DNA of 64,000 bases from Atlantibacter hermannii (GCA_900635495.1 LR134136.1:1364001-1428000); one strand, 5' to 3'; shown: positions 25,954-36,342, counted from the first letter of the stretch. Made by a program: numbers and translations. The notes: generated by a model from the sequence alone, not told the origin.

Positions 25954-26666
25954 TCGAAATTATTCAGGAATACTGGAAATCCCTTTTGTGGACGGACGGC
26001 TACCGGTTTACCGGGGTGGCCATCACGCTGTGGCTGCTAATTTCCTCGGTGGTGATGGGCGGCATTCTGGCTGTGTTTCTGGCTATTGGCCGCGTCTCAA
26101 GCAATAAATTTATCCAGTTTCCGATCTGGTTGTTTACCTATATTTTTCGCGGTACGCCGCTGTATGTGCAGCTGCTGGTTTTCTATTCCGGCATGTATAC
26201 CCTTGAAGTCGTAAAAGGCACCGAGTTGTTGAATGCCTTTTTCCGCAGCGGCCTGAACTGTACCGTCCTGGCTTTGACGCTCAACACCTGCGCATATACT
26301 ACGGAAATTTTCGCCGGGGCGATCCGTTCCGTGCCGCACGGCGAAATTGAAGCGGCGCGCGCTTATGGTTTTTCGCGATTCAAAATGTATCGCTGCATTA
26401 TTCTGCCCTCGGCGTTACGTATTGCCCTGCCGGCTTACAGCAACGAGGTGATTTTAATGCTGCACTCTACGGCGCTGGCCTTTACCGCCACCGTGCCGGA
26501 TTTGCTGAAAATCGCCCGCGACATCAACTCGGCGACCTACCAGCCGTTTACCGCTTTCGGCATCGCGGCGGTACTCTATTTGATTATTTCCTATGTTCTG
26601 ATCAGCCTGTTCCGCCGCGCGGAAAAACGCTGGTTAGGGCATGTTAAACCTGCTTCATCGCACTGA
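25950..26666 (+). CDS. hisM: Histidine/lysine/arginine/ornithine ABC transporter permease HisM
   Basis: HisM is the second membrane subunit of the importer. It has 238 residues, five hydrophobic segments and the EAA loop EAARAYGFSRFKMYRCIILP. The start is GTG, overlapping the hisQ stop, so the two permease subunits are translationally coupled. It is intact, and hisP follows after 11 bp. Confidence 0.96.
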   Translation: MIEIIQEYWKSLLWTDGYRFTGVAITLWLLISSVVMGGILAVFLAIGRVSSNKFIQFPIWLFTYIFRGTPLYVQLLVFYSGMYTLEVVKGTELLNAFFRSGLNCTVLALTLNTCAYTTEIFAGAIRSVPHGEIEAARAYGFSRFKMYRCIILPSALRIALPAYSNEVILMLHSTALAFTATVPDLLKIARDINSATYQPFTAFGIAAVLYLIISYVLISLFRRAEKRWLGHVKPASSH

Positions 26667-26677
26667 GTGGCCCACGA

Positions 26678-27452
26678 ATGTCTGACAATAAATTAAACGT
26701 TACCGACCTGCACAAACGCTACGGCGAGCATGAAGTGCTAAAAGGGGTCTCGCTTAAGGCCAACGCCGGGGATGTGATCAGCATCATCGGTTCCTCAGGC
26801 TCGGGTAAAAGTACCTTTTTGCGCTGCATTAACTTCCTCCGAAAAACCGAGTGAAGGCACTATCGTGGTCAATAACGAAAATATTGGCCTGGTGCGCGAC
26901 AAAGACGGTCAACTTAAAGTCGCGGATAAAAATCAGCTGCGCCTGTTGCGCACCCGTTTGACCATGGTGTTTCAGCACTTCAATCTGTGGAGCCATATGA
27001 CGGTGCTGGAAAATGTGATGGAAGCGCCGGTGCAGGTGCTGGGACTGAGCAAACAGCAAGCCCGCGAGCGCGCCGTGAAATACCTCGAGAAAGTGGGCAT
27101 TGACGCCCGCGCCCAGGGAAAATACCCGGTGCACCTTTCCGGCGGCCAGCAGCAGCGCGTGTCTATCGCCCGCGCATTAGCGATGGAGCCGGAAGTGCTG
27201 TTGTTCGATGAGCCTACCTCGGCGCTCGATCCGGAGCTGGTGGGCGAAGTGTTGCGCATTATGCAAAAGCTGGCCGAAGAAGGGAAAACCATGGTGGTGG
27301 TGACCCACGAAATGGAGTTTGCCCGCCACGTTTCCAGCCATGTGATTTTTCTGCATCAGGGTAAAATCGAAGAAGAGGGTGCGCCGGAGGAGTTGTTTAA
27401 TAACCCGAAGAGCCAGCGCTTACAGCAGTTTCTTAAAGGTTCGCTGAAGTAA
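26678..27452 (+). CDS. hisP: Histidine ABC transporter ATP-binding protein HisP (frameshift at 26839-26840)
   Basis: HisP powers the HisQMP importer. The Walker A motif GSSGSGKST is at about residues 38-46, the signature LSGGQQQR is near 153-160, Walker B is VLLFDEPTSALDP, and the switch histidine is in VVTHEM. The corrected length is 257 residues, as in E. coli. One extra C (CC at 26839-26840) shifts the frame in CINFLEKPSEG, just after Walker A. The rest is intact. Confidence 0.95.
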
Positions 27453-27470
27453 TCCTTCACGCCAGAACAA

Positions 27471-27497
27471 GGGCCACTTAAGTGGCCCGTTTCGTTA
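27471..27497. terminator. Terminator between hisP and yfcH
   Basis: GGGCCACTT directly abuts AAGTGGCCC, forming a 7-bp stem with a TTAA loop followed by GTTTCGTT. It separates the convergent hisP and yfcH genes. Confidence 0.7.
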
Positions 27498-27504
27498 CGG
27501 TGCG

Positions 27505-28398
27505 TTAGCGCACCACATCATGCAGCGCTTCTTCCAGATCGAACCAGCGGAAGCCAAAGCCAGACTCCTCCAGCCGTTTCGGTAGCGCCCGTTGCCCGCC
27601 CAGCACCAGCACCGCTGACTCGCCCATCATCAGCCTGATGGCGGTTGCGGGCGCGCGAAGAACGGTCGGGCGGCTCAAAACATGCCCCAGCGTATGGGCA
27701 AACTGTTCATTGCGCACCGGATACGGCGACACCATATTGAACGGGCCGCGCAAGTCGTTATTCAGCAGCCAGAGAATGCCGTTCACCATATCGTCGACGT
27801 GGATCCAGGCCAGGTATTGACGCCCGCTACCCATCGGCCCGCCGAGCCCCAGGCGAAACAGCGGCACGATTTTCCCCAACATGCCGCCTTCCGGGGCAAA
27901 GACCGCGCCGGTACGCAACAAACAAACCCGGGTTTTATCGCTCTGCGCCTGGCTTGCGATCTGCTCCCATTTCGCGCACAGCTTATGGGTGAACTCGTTA
28001 TGCGGCGGCTCATCCTCGGTGACCACCACCTCGCCAAGATCGCCGTAATAGCCCGTCGCCGAGCCGGAAATCAGCACCGAAGGCGGGTTATCACTGGCTT
28101 TAATCAGCGTGACGAGGCGCTGGGTTATCTGCCAGCGGCTCTGGCACAGCCGCTGTTTTTGCGCCGCCGTCCAGCGTTTGTCTGCGATGGGTTCGCCGGC
28201 AAGGTTGATCACGGCGTCGAAGGCGTCAAGATCCTGTGCGTCGGACAAGCCTTTCCAGATGTTGATGCGCTCGTCGAGCCGCGCGCGCGCTTTGTCCGGA
28301 TCGCGCGTCACCACCGTCACGTTGTGCCCAAGCGCAAACAAGCGTGGAACCAGATGGCGGCCAATCAGGCCCGTGCCGCCGGTAACCAGAATATTCAT
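27505..28398 (-). CDS. yfcH: NAD(P)-binding epimerase-like protein YfcH
   Basis: This is a short-chain dehydrogenase/reductase-type protein of the TIGR01777 (SulA-like epimerase) family; its substrate is unknown. The 297 residues match the E. coli length. The Rossmann motif TGGTGLIGRHLVPRL starts at residue 6, INLAGEPIADKRW and ISGSATGYYGD follow, and a DUF1731 C-terminal domain ends in GFGFRWFDLEEAL. It lies 18 bp downstream of folX on the minus strand, probably in the same operon. Confidence 0.93.
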   Translation of the reverse strand: MNILVTGGTGLIGRHLVPRLFALGHNVTVVTRDPDKARARLDERINIWKGLSDAQDLDAFDAVINLAGEPIADKRWTAAQKQRLCQSRWQITQRLVTLIKASDNPPSVLISGSATGYYGDLGEVVVTEDEPPHNEFTHKLCAKWEQIASQAQSDKTRVCLLRTGAVFAPEGGMLGKIVPLFRLGLGGPMGSGRQYLAWIHVDDMVNGILWLLNNDLRGPFNMVSPYPVRNEQFAHTLGHVLSRPTVLRAPATAIRLMMGESAVLVLGGQRALPKRLEESGFGFRWFDLEEALHDVVR

Positions 28399-28416
28399 GC
28401 AACCTCCCGGTTGCGC

Positions 28417-28779
28417 TTAGCGCTGCCAGCTCATCGTCATGGAGACGGAGTCGGCATAGCGTAGCGCGTGAAGTTTATCGATTTCGACTTCAGCATATGT
28501 GACCCAGTGATGTTCACGTGCGATATCGAGCACATCCTGAGTTAATTTTTCCAGTAACGAGAAACGGTTATTCTCAACGTGATGAATGATGGCTTTCGTG
28601 ACGGTGCGGTAATTTAACGCGTCCTGAATATCTTCGCTGAACCGCGCTTTCCCGGCGGGATAATGAATCGCCACGTTAATCAGGATATCCTGCCGGTGGG
28701 CGATTTCTTCATCCTTAATGCCAACAAAAGCGCGCAGGCGCAGATTTTTTATACGAATGATGGCGTCCGGCTGTGACAT
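28417..28779 (-). CDS. folX: Dihydroneopterin triphosphate 2'-epimerase FolX
   Basis: FolX epimerises 7,8-dihydroneopterin triphosphate to the monapterin form, feeding tetrahydromonapterin synthesis with FolM. The product is 120 residues, as in E. coli, and belongs to the FolB/FolX tunnelling fold. The core LNYRTVTKAIIHHVENNRFSLLEKL and the glutamate in TYAEVEIDKLHALRYADSVS are conserved. I chose the ATG at 28779 (MSQPDAIIRI) because it follows GGAGAAAG; longer upstream frames are not conserved. Confidence 0.95.
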   Translation of the reverse strand: MSQPDAIIRIKNLRLRAFVGIKDEEIAHRQDILINVAIHYPAGKARFSEDIQDALNYRTVTKAIIHHVENNRFSLLEKLTQDVLDIAREHHWVTYAEVEIDKLHALRYADSVSMTMSWQR

Positions 28780-28854
28780 GTTACTTTCTCCATAATAATC
28801 AGCCCCGCTATCATACATTGCCCGCTTACCGCGCCCATTCACGCGACGCCAGAC

Positions 28855-29484
28855 TTAGACCACCTCCGCTTTTTTCCATGCCGCCAGCGTCGCTGGCCGG
28901 TTGCGAATGCGCTCAAACCAGTTGCTTACGGCAGGATAGTTTTCCAGAGGAATGCGCTGGCGTTCATGTGAGGCCACCCAGGGATAAGTCGCAATATCAG
29001 CGATGCTGTAATGGTTTCCGCCAAGCCAGGGCGAGCTTTCCAGCCGTTTGTTCAGCACGCCATACAGGCGCTGGGCTTCAACCTGGTAACGCTCAATGGC
29101 ATACGGCACCGGCTGCGGCGCGAAATGATTGAAATGATGATTCTGGCCGAGCATCGGGCCAAAGCCCGCCATCTGCCAGAATAACCATTGCAGCGTGGTT
29201 TGCCGCTCGCGCAGTTCGCCGCTCAGTAGTTTTCCAGTTTTCTCGGCGAGGTACAGCAAAATCGCGCCTGATTCAAACAGACTAATCGGCTCGCCGCCGT
29301 CTGCCGGATCGCGATCGACAATCGCGGGGATTTTATTGTTCGGTGAAATCGCCAGAAAGGCGGGCTGGAATTGCTCGCCTTTGCTGATATCGACGCGGTG
29401 CAGGCGGTACTCCAGCCCGGCCTCCTCAAGGAAGATCGTGATTTTATGGCCGTTTGGCGTTGGGGCGTAATACAGATCGATCAT
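28855..29484 (-). CDS. yfcG: Glutathione S-transferase-family disulfide-bond oxidoreductase YfcG
   Basis: YfcG is a Nu-class GST homologue that reduces disulfides using bound glutathione disulfide rather than a catalytic thiol. The thioredoxin-like N-terminal domain has YYAPTPNGHKI (the Thr/Asn pair that binds GSSG), SPNNKIPAIVD and LFESGAILLYLAEK. The helical C-terminal domain has MLGQNHHFNHFAP. It has 209 residues, slightly shorter than the E. coli protein (215) at the C-terminus. Confidence 0.94.
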   Translation of the reverse strand: MIDLYYAPTPNGHKITIFLEEAGLEYRLHRVDISKGEQFQPAFLAISPNNKIPAIVDRDPADGGEPISLFESGAILLYLAEKTGKLLSGELRERQTTLQWLFWQMAGFGPMLGQNHHFNHFAPQPVPYAIERYQVEAQRLYGVLNKRLESSPWLGGNHYSIADIATYPWVASHERQRIPLENYPAVSNWFERIRNRPATLAAWKKAEVV

Positions 29485-29614
29485 AGCAGCTCCCGAAATG
29501 ACGTCATGAATGGCTTAACTGAAAAAGTATAGTGACGGCTTACGTTTTCATCAGATGACAGACGGCGATTTCCAGGATAGTTTTTTGTTAAATGTCCTGA
29601 TGATGTGAGGAATT

Positions 29615-30259
29615 ATGAGCCAGCCCGCGATAACACTTTGGTCCGATGCGAATTATTTCAGTCCGTACGTGATGTCGGTTTATGTCGCACTCAAGGAGAA
29701 AGGCCTGACGTTTACGCTAAAAACCGTGGATTTAGAGAGCGGGCAACACCAGCAAGCCGACTGGCAGGGGTTTAACCTGACGCGTCGTGTGCCGCTGCTG
29801 GATATCGATGGCTTCCTGCTTAGCGAATCCTCGGCGATAGATGAATATCTGGAAGAACGATTCGCGCCGCCCGTGTGGGAACGCATTTATCCGCATGACC
29901 GGGAAAAGCGCGCCCTGGCCCGCCAGGTACAGGCCTGGATCCGCAGCGACCTGATGCCGATTCGTGAAGAGCGTGCCACCGACGTTGTGTTTGCCAGCGC
30001 GAAACGCCCACCGTTAAGTGAGGCAGGGCAGGAGGCGGCGCAAAAACTGTTTGCCATCGCCGGTCATTTGCTGCGTGACGGGCAGCAAAATCTATTTGGT
30101 GAATGGTGTATTGCCGATACCGATCTGGCGCTGATGATAAACCGTCTGGCGCTTCACGGTGATGCGGTGCCGGGCGCGCTGGCTGATTATGCCGCCTTCC
30201 AGTGGCAACGGGCGTCGGTTCAGCGTTACGTGGCACTCTCTGCTAAGCAAGCGGGCTGA
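29615..30259 (+). CDS. yfcF: Glutathione transferase YfcF
   Basis: This GST-family protein in E. coli has glutathione transferase and peroxidase activity and helps resist hydrogen peroxide. The 214-residue product has a thioredoxin-like N-terminal domain (NYFSPYVMSVYVALKEKG, RRVPLLDIDG, LSESSAIDEYLEERF) and a helical C-terminal domain. It is divergent from yfcG across a 130-bp gap. The frame is intact. Confidence 0.94.
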   Translation: MSQPAITLWSDANYFSPYVMSVYVALKEKGLTFTLKTVDLESGQHQQADWQGFNLTRRVPLLDIDGFLLSESSAIDEYLEERFAPPVWERIYPHDREKRALARQVQAWIRSDLMPIREERATDVVFASAKRPPLSEAGQEAAQKLFAIAGHLLRDGQQNLFGEWCIADTDLALMINRLALHGDAVPGALADYAAFQWQRASVQRYVALSAKQAG

Positions 30260-30314
30260 TAAGCGTGGCGGGATCGGCTATGATGCGGTTACCAAAATTT
30301 TGTTTATGAGGTGA

Positions 30315-30868
30315 ATGATGAAACTGATGTTCGCATCAGATATTCATGGTTCTCTGCCTGCCACGGAACGGATTGTCACACTGTTCGAAGAGAGCGGCGC
30401 GCAATGGCTTATTCTGTTGGGCGATCTGTTAAATCACGGGCCGCGCAACGCCCTGCCTGACGGCTATGCGCCCGCACAAGTCGCGGAACGCCTTAATGCG
30501 TTAGCGCCGAAAATTATTGCCGTGCGCGGAAACTGCGACAGCGAAGTGGATCAAATGCTGCTGAAATTTCCCATCACCGCGCCATGGCAACAGGTGTTGT
30601 TGGGAGAGCCGCGGCTTTTTTTAACGCACGGACATCTCTTCCATCCGGAAAATCTGCCACCTTTAAATGAGCGTGATGTGCTGGTCTATGGTCATACTCA
30701 TATACCGGTTGCCCGTCGCGGGGATGCCTGTACGTTGTTTAATCCGGGTTCGGTCAGCATTCCGAAAGGCGGTTTGCGCCGAGCTACGGTATGCTAAGTG
30801 ATGGTGTTCTGTACGTTCAGACTCTTGATGATTGTCGTGTTATTGCACAGACATCAATTACACCGTAA
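30315..30868 (+). CDS. yfcE: Metallophosphodiesterase YfcE (one-base deletion near 30776-30781)
   Basis: YfcE is a calcineurin-like phosphodiesterase active on simple phosphodiesters with manganese. Metal-binding motifs are FASDIHG, ILLGDLLNHGPRN, VRGNCDSEVDQ, THGHLF and VYGHTHIP, all in order. About residue 155 the frame loses one base (GCGCCG at 30776-30781, where relatives need one more base), giving a premature stop after VC. The expected tail (SYGMLSDGVLYVQ...) reads on to the TAA at 30868, for about 184 residues. Two adjacent ATG codons (30315 and 30318) are possible starts. Confidence 0.92.
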
Positions 30869-30922
30869 TTTACCCACTGACGACATATGCGCCGTAAGAG
30901 CGCTTATCTGGAAGGTTTTCTA

Positions 30923-31468
30923 ATGGTTGAGCAGAATCATTTGGCGGGGCAGGAATGGGTCGATATTGTCAATGAAGACAATGAGGTAATCGCCCAGTGC
31001 AGTCGCGAACAGATGCGCGCAGAGCGCCTGAGACACCGGGCGACGTATATCGTCGTCCACGACGGCATGGGTAAAATTTTGGTGCAGCGGCGTACTGAGC
31101 ACAAAGATTTCCTGCCGGGAATGCTGGATGCCACGGCGGGAGGCGTTGTTCAGTCTGAAGAAACCATGCTGGATTCGGCCCGTCGCGAAGCTGAAGAAGA
31201 GCTGGGCATAGCCGGCGTACCGTTTGCCGAGCACGGGCTGTTCTATTTTGAAGATGAACACTGCCGGGTGTGGGGCGCGCTGTTTAGCTGCGTTTCCCAT
31301 GGGCCGTTCGCCCTGCAGGAAGAAGAGGTTAGCGAGGTGTTTTGGATGGTGCCGGAAGAGATCACCGCCCGTTGCGATGAATTTACCCCGGACTCGCTCA
31401 AGGCGCTGGCGCTGTGGATGACGCGTAATGCCAGGAATGAAAAGCAATCCGATGCGGTAACGGAATAG
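30923..31468 (+). CDS. yfcD: Nudix hydrolase YfcD
   Basis: This is a Nudix-superfamily pyrophosphohydrolase with an IDI-like fold; its substrate is not established. A perfect Nudix box G-x5-E-x7-REAEEELGI spans about residues 70-92 (GVVQSEE...REAEEELGI). I chose ATG 30923 (MVEQNHLAGQEW), which follows GGAAGG and gives about 181 residues (E. coli 180); an upstream in-frame start at 30887 is less likely. In K-12 yfcC follows; here the pta terminator follows directly. Confidence 0.94.
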   Translation: MVEQNHLAGQEWVDIVNEDNEVIAQCSREQMRAERLRHRATYIVVHDGMGKILVQRRTEHKDFLPGMLDATAGGVVQSEETMLDSARREAEEELGIAGVPFAEHGLFYFEDEHCRVWGALFSCVSHGPFALQEEEVSEVFWMVPEEITARCDEFTPDSLKALALWMTRNARNEKQSDAVTE

Positions 31469-31508
31469 CGCACGCCTGACGGCGGCTTTTCCCGGATTCA
31501 GCCCAATA

Positions 31509-31538
31509 AAAAAGGCAGCATGAAAATGCTGCCTTTTT
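31509..31538. terminator. Bidirectional terminator between yfcD and pta
   Basis: AAAAAGGCAGCAT-gaaa-ATGCTGCCTTTTT is a perfect 13-bp stem flanked by A and T tracts between two convergent genes. Confidence 0.88.
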
Positions 31539-31552
31539 GTATGGTTTGACGA

Positions 31553-33695
31553 TTACTGCTGTTGTGCAGACTGGATCGCGGTCAGGGCGATGGTGTAGAC
31601 GATATCGTCAACCAGCGCGCCACGAGACAGGTCGTTAACCGGTTTACGCATGCCTTGCAGCATCGGCCCGATGGAGATCAGGTCAGCAGAGCGCTGTACC
31701 GCTTTGTACGTGGTGTTACCGGTGTTCAGATCCGGGAAGATGAACACGGTAGCACGGCCAGCAACCGGTGAGTTCGGCGCTTTAGACTGCGCAACGTCAG
31801 CCATAACCGCAGCGTCGTACTGCAGCGGGCCGTCGATGACCAGGTCCGGACGTTTTTCCTGAGCGATACGGGTTGCTTCACGAACTTTCTCTACATCGCT
31901 GCCTGCGCCTGAGGTGCCGGTGGAGTAGGAAAGCATGGCAACGCGCGGGTCAATACCAAACGCGGCAGCGGAATCAGCAGACTGAATCGCGATTTCAGCC
32001 AGTTGTTCTGCGGTCGGGTCCGGGTTGATGGCGCAGTCGCCGTAAACGTAAACCTGTTCCGGCAGCAGCATGAAGAACACGGAAGAAACCAGTGAGCTTC
32101 CCGGCGCGGTTTTAATCAGCTGCAACGGCGGACGGATGGTGTTGGCGGTGGTATGAACCGCGCCAGAAACCAGACCGTCTACTTCGTCCTGCTCCAGCAT
32201 CAGAGTGCCCAGCACAACGTTGTCTTCCAGTTGCTCGCGAGCTACCGCTTCGGTCATGCCTTTGCTCTTACGCAGCTCAACCAGACGCGCAACATAGCTT
32301 TCGCGAACCACTTCCGGATCGACGATTTCAATGCCGGTGCCCAGTTCAACGCCCTGTGCCGCCGCAACGCGGGTGATTTCATCCGGGTTGCCTAACAGCA
32401 CGCAGGTCGCGATGCCGCGTTCAGCACAAATTGCCGCAGCTTTGACGGTACGCGGTTCGTCGCCTTCCGGCAGAACAACACGTTTGCCCGCTTTACGCGC
32501 CAGCTCGGTGAGCTGATAACGGAAGGCTGGCGGAGACAGACGACGGCTGCGCTCGGAGCTGGCGGTCAGGGATTCAATCCACTCAGCGTCGATATGGCTG
32601 GCCACGTATTCCTGTACTTTCTCAATACGCTCGTGGTCATCAACCGGCACTTCCAGATTGAAGCTCTGCAGGCTCAGAGAGGTTTGCCAGGTGTTGGTGT
32701 TCACCATAAATACCGGCAGGCCGGTGGCAAATGCGCGCTCGCACAGCTTGCTGATACGGGCGTCCATTTCGTAACCGCCGGTCAGCAGTACGGCGCCGAT
32801 TTCCACGCCGTTCATGGCGGCAAGGCTTGCTGCAACCAGCACGTCAGGACGGTCTGCAGACGTCACCAGCAATGAACCTGCGCGGAAGTGCTCCAGCATG
32901 TGAGGAATGCTGCGCGCACAGAAGGTTACGGATTTGACGCGGCGAGTTTTGATATCGCCTTCGTTAACCACAGTCGCTTTCAGGTGGCGAGCCATATCGA
33001 TAGCGCGGGTCGCGATCAGATCGAAACTCCACGGCACCGCGCCCAGCACCGGCAGCGGGCTAACCGCTTGCAGCTGCTTCGCATCAATGTTGATGACTTT
33101 CGCTTTGTTGGAATCATCAAAGATTTCCGACAGATCAGGACGGGGTGCGGCCTTGCTCGTCAACCGGCGCATTCAGTTTGTTGATGATGACGCCAGTGAT
33201 ATTGCTGTTTTTCGCGCCGCCAAAACTGCTGCGGGTCAGTTCGATACGCTCTTTCAACTGCTCCGGCGTGTCGGTGCCCTGAGACATAACGAACACGATT
33301 TCCGCGTTCAGGGTTTTAGCGATTTCGAAGTTCAGCGACTGAGCGAACTGGTGTTTACGGGTCGGCACCAGGCCTTCAACCAGCACCACTTCCGCGTCTT
33401 TGGTGTTTTCATGGTAGCGCGCAATGATCTCTTCCATCAGCACATCTTTCTGATTGCTGGAGAGCAGAGACTCAACGTGGCTCATCTTCAACGGCTCTGC
33501 CGCCGGAAGATTGGAGTTGGTGCGCACGATAGTGGTGGTCTGATCTGGCGCATCGCCGCCAGCGCGCGGCTGGGCGATCGGTTTGAAGACGCTCAAACGA
33601 ACGCCTTTACGTTCCATAGCACGGATCACGCCGAGGCTGACGCTGGTCAGGCCGACGCTGGTTCCGGTAGGAATAAGCATAATTGTACGGGACAC
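31553..33695 (-). CDS. pta: Phosphate acetyltransferase (frameshift at 33142-33145)
   Basis: Pta converts acetyl-CoA to acetyl phosphate, which AckA uses to make ATP and acetate. It has three domains: an N-terminal P-loop/BioD-like domain (IMLIPTGTSVGLTSVSLG), a DRTGG middle domain, and the C-terminal PTA catalytic domain (VVLPEGDEPRTVKAA to PVNDLSRGALVDDIVYTIALTAIQSAQQQ). The corrected length is about 714 residues. An extra G on the plus strand (GGGG at 33142-33145) shifts the frame at about residue 184, in NAPVDEQGRTRPDLSEIF. It lies 81 bp downstream of ackA on the minus strand. Confidence 0.96.
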
Positions 33696-33749
33696 GGTTT
33701 ATCCTCTTATACACGGCGGCCAGAACATTCTCTGGCACAGAAAACAACA

Positions 33750-33769
33750 CCGCCAGCAGAGGCTGGCGG
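33750..33769 (-). repeat. Intercistronic hairpin between ackA and pta
   Basis: CCGCCAGC-agag-GCTGGCGG forms a perfect 8-bp stem 8 bp beyond the ackA stop. It has no T tract in the reading direction, so it probably tunes ackA-pta mRNA stability rather than ending transcription. Confidence 0.5.
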
Positions 33770-33776
33770 CGGGGGA

Positions 33777-34979
33777 TTAAGCGGTCAGGCGGCTCGCATC
33801 TTGCGCGATGACCAGCTCTTCGTTAGTTGGGATAACGATAGCCGGACGGGTGCCTTCTTTGTTGATGAAACCAGACTTGCCGAAGCGGGCAGCCAGGTTA
33901 CGCTCATGGTCAACTTCGAAGCCCAGAACGCCCAGTTTGCCCAGGGACAGTTCACGCACCATTGCCGCGTTCTCACCGATACCACCGGTGAATATAACCG
34001 CGTCCAGACGACCATCCATCAGCGCGGTGTAAGAACCGATGTACTTCGCCAGACGGTGGCAGTAAACGTCCATTGCACGTTTAGCGTCTTCTTTAGCTTC
34101 GTAGTTGTCTTCAACGTAACGGCAGTCGCTGGTGACTTCGGTCAGACCCAGCAGGCCAGACTCTTTGGTCAGCATTTTGTTGATCTCATCAACGCTCATG
34201 CCCAGGGTGTCATGCAGGTGGAAAATGATCGCCGGGTCGATGTCACCGGAACGAGTACCCATTACCAGACCTTCCAGCGGGGTCAGGCCCATGGAGGTAT
34301 CCACGCATTTACCGTTGCGGATTGCAGAAACAGAACCGCCGTTGCCCAGGTGGCAAGTGATGATGTTGACTTCTTCAACCGGCTTGTTCAGTACTTTCGC
34401 TGCTTCCTGAGTAACATAGAAGTGGCTGGTGCCGTGCGCGCCGTAGCGGCGGATGCCATGTTCTTTGTACAGGCTGTACGGCAGGGCATACAGGTAAGAT
34501 TCTTCCGGCATGGTCTGATGGAACGCGGTGTCGAACACAGCAACGTTCTTGTCTTTCAGCTGCGGGAAGGATTTCAGCGCTTCAGCGATACCGATCAGGT
34601 GAGCCGGGTTGTGCAGCGGCGCAAAGGAGGCGGAGTCTTTGATACCCTGAATGACGGAATCATCGATAACCACGGAGCTGGTGTACTTCTCACCGCCGTG
34701 TACGATACGATGACCAATCGCAGTCAGTTGTGCGGAAAGCTCCGGTTTTTGTGCCAGAATAGTATTAACGATAAAGTTCAGTGCTTCGCTGTGAGCGGCG
34801 CCTGCACCTAAAGCCGCTTCTTGTTTACCGACATCCATTTTCCATTTGATACGGGCTTCAGGAAGATGGAAACATTCGGCTAAACCAGAGAGGTATTCTT
34901 CACCGTTTGCTGCATCGATGATGGCGAATTTCAGTGAGGAACTACCGCAGTTCAGAACCAGTACTAACTTACTCGACAT
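33777..34979 (-). CDS. ackA: Acetate kinase
   Basis: AckA interconverts acetate plus ATP and acetyl phosphate plus ADP. It has an ASKHA fold with the N-terminal signature VLVLNCGSSSLKFAI, the middle signature VFDTAFHQTMPEESYLY (acetate kinase family signature 2), and VIFTGGIGENA near the C-terminus. The length is 400 residues, as in E. coli, and the frame is intact. A 634-codon open frame on the opposite strand across ackA-pta is a coding shadow. Confidence 0.98.
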   Translation of the reverse strand: MSSKLVLVLNCGSSSLKFAIIDAANGEEYLSGLAECFHLPEARIKWKMDVGKQEAALGAGAAHSEALNFIVNTILAQKPELSAQLTAIGHRIVHGGEKYTSSVVIDDSVIQGIKDSASFAPLHNPAHLIGIAEALKSFPQLKDKNVAVFDTAFHQTMPEESYLYALPYSLYKEHGIRRYGAHGTSHFYVTQEAAKVLNKPVEEVNIITCHLGNGGSVSAIRNGKCVDTSMGLTPLEGLVMGTRSGDIDPAIIFHLHDTLGMSVDEINKMLTKESGLLGLTEVTSDCRYVEDNYEAKEDAKRAMDVYCHRLAKYIGSYTALMDGRLDAVIFTGGIGENAAMVRELSLGKLGVLGFEVDHERNLAARFGKSGFINKEGTRPAIVIPTNEELVIAQDASRLTA

Positions 34980-35309
34980 GGAAGTACCTATATTGATACG
35001 TGGCTAAAAAAACGTCAGTGAGTCTATCAGCGTAGCGCATGATGACGCTGACATTTATGATTAACGTCATGACGAGATTAAAATCCGCCATCACGAAGAA
35101 AATTAGTAGCATTATCGCCTGGCTGGCTGCGTTAAGCCAAAGCGAGGCGAATCAATGTTGACAGGGTGCACCCAAAGGTCTACGCCATCAAAAGCTGGCA
35201 CAGGATACCTGATAGCGCGAGTTTTTGAAAAAGATTTTGAATGGTGATATGAACTGTTGTTATCTTGCACGAAATTTTGATTATTTATATGTGAAGTTGA
35301 GGTAAAGCC
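34980..35309. promoter_or_regulatory. Divergent ackA-yfbV intergenic region
   Basis: A 330-bp gap must hold the ackA-pta promoter (minus) and the yfbV promoter (plus). A dyad ATGACG (35042-35047) / CGTCAT (35065-35070), and the palindrome CGTCATGACG next to it, lie on the ackA side. I cannot assign them to a regulator. Confidence 0.4.
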
Positions 35310-35764
35310 ATGTCTACACCCGATCATTCTCCCGTAAGCTTTTTTAGCTTATTTCGCCGGGGACAACATTACGCAAAGACGTGGCCGATGGAAAAACGCC
35401 TCGCGCCGATGTTTGTTGAAAATCGGTCGATTCGCGCTACCCGTTTCGCCATTCGCTTTATGCCGCCGGTTGCGGTCTTTACGCTCACTTGGCAAATTGC
35501 CCTCGGTGGGCAACTCGGCCCGGCCGTAGCCACCGCGTTGTTCGCCATCAGTTTGCCGATGCAAGGACTGTGGTGGTTAGGCAAACGCTCTGTTACCCGC
35601 TGCCGCCCTCTATTCTGCACTGGTTTTATGAAGTGCGCTCGAAGCTGGAAGAGGCCGGTCAAACGCTGGCTCCGGTTCAGGGTAAACCTGATTATCAGGC
35701 GCTGGCTGATACGTTAAAGCGCGCATTCCGCCAGTTAGACAAAACTTTCCTGGATGATTTGTAA
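35310..35764 (+). CDS. yfbV: UPF0208 membrane protein YfbV (one-base deletion at 35596-35598)
   Basis: YfbV helps insulate the Ter macrodomain boundary in E. coli. It is a small inner-membrane protein with two hydrophobic segments (about residues 48-63 and 70-87). The N-terminus MSTPDHSPVSFFSLFRRGQHY and the C-terminus ALADTLKRAFRQLDKTFLDDL match. CCC at 35596-35598 should be CCCC (SVTPLPPSILHWFYEVR); the missing base shifts the frame at about residue 97. The corrected length is 151 residues, as in E. coli. Confidence 0.94.
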
Positions 35765-35837
35765 TTTGACCCCTGTTGCGCATATAAAGGATGGCATCTG
35801 AGTTGCTTAACGCGCCGACGCGTAACAGGAGTCAAAA

Positions 35838-36330
<493 letters not shown>

Positions 36331-36342
36331 CGGGAGTTCGCT

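Noticed and set aside
32907..34811. 634-codon open frame on the plus strand across pta and ackA
   Set aside because: It is antisense to two highly conserved genes, has no recognisable domain or ribosome-binding site, and follows from the codon bias of the opposite strand.
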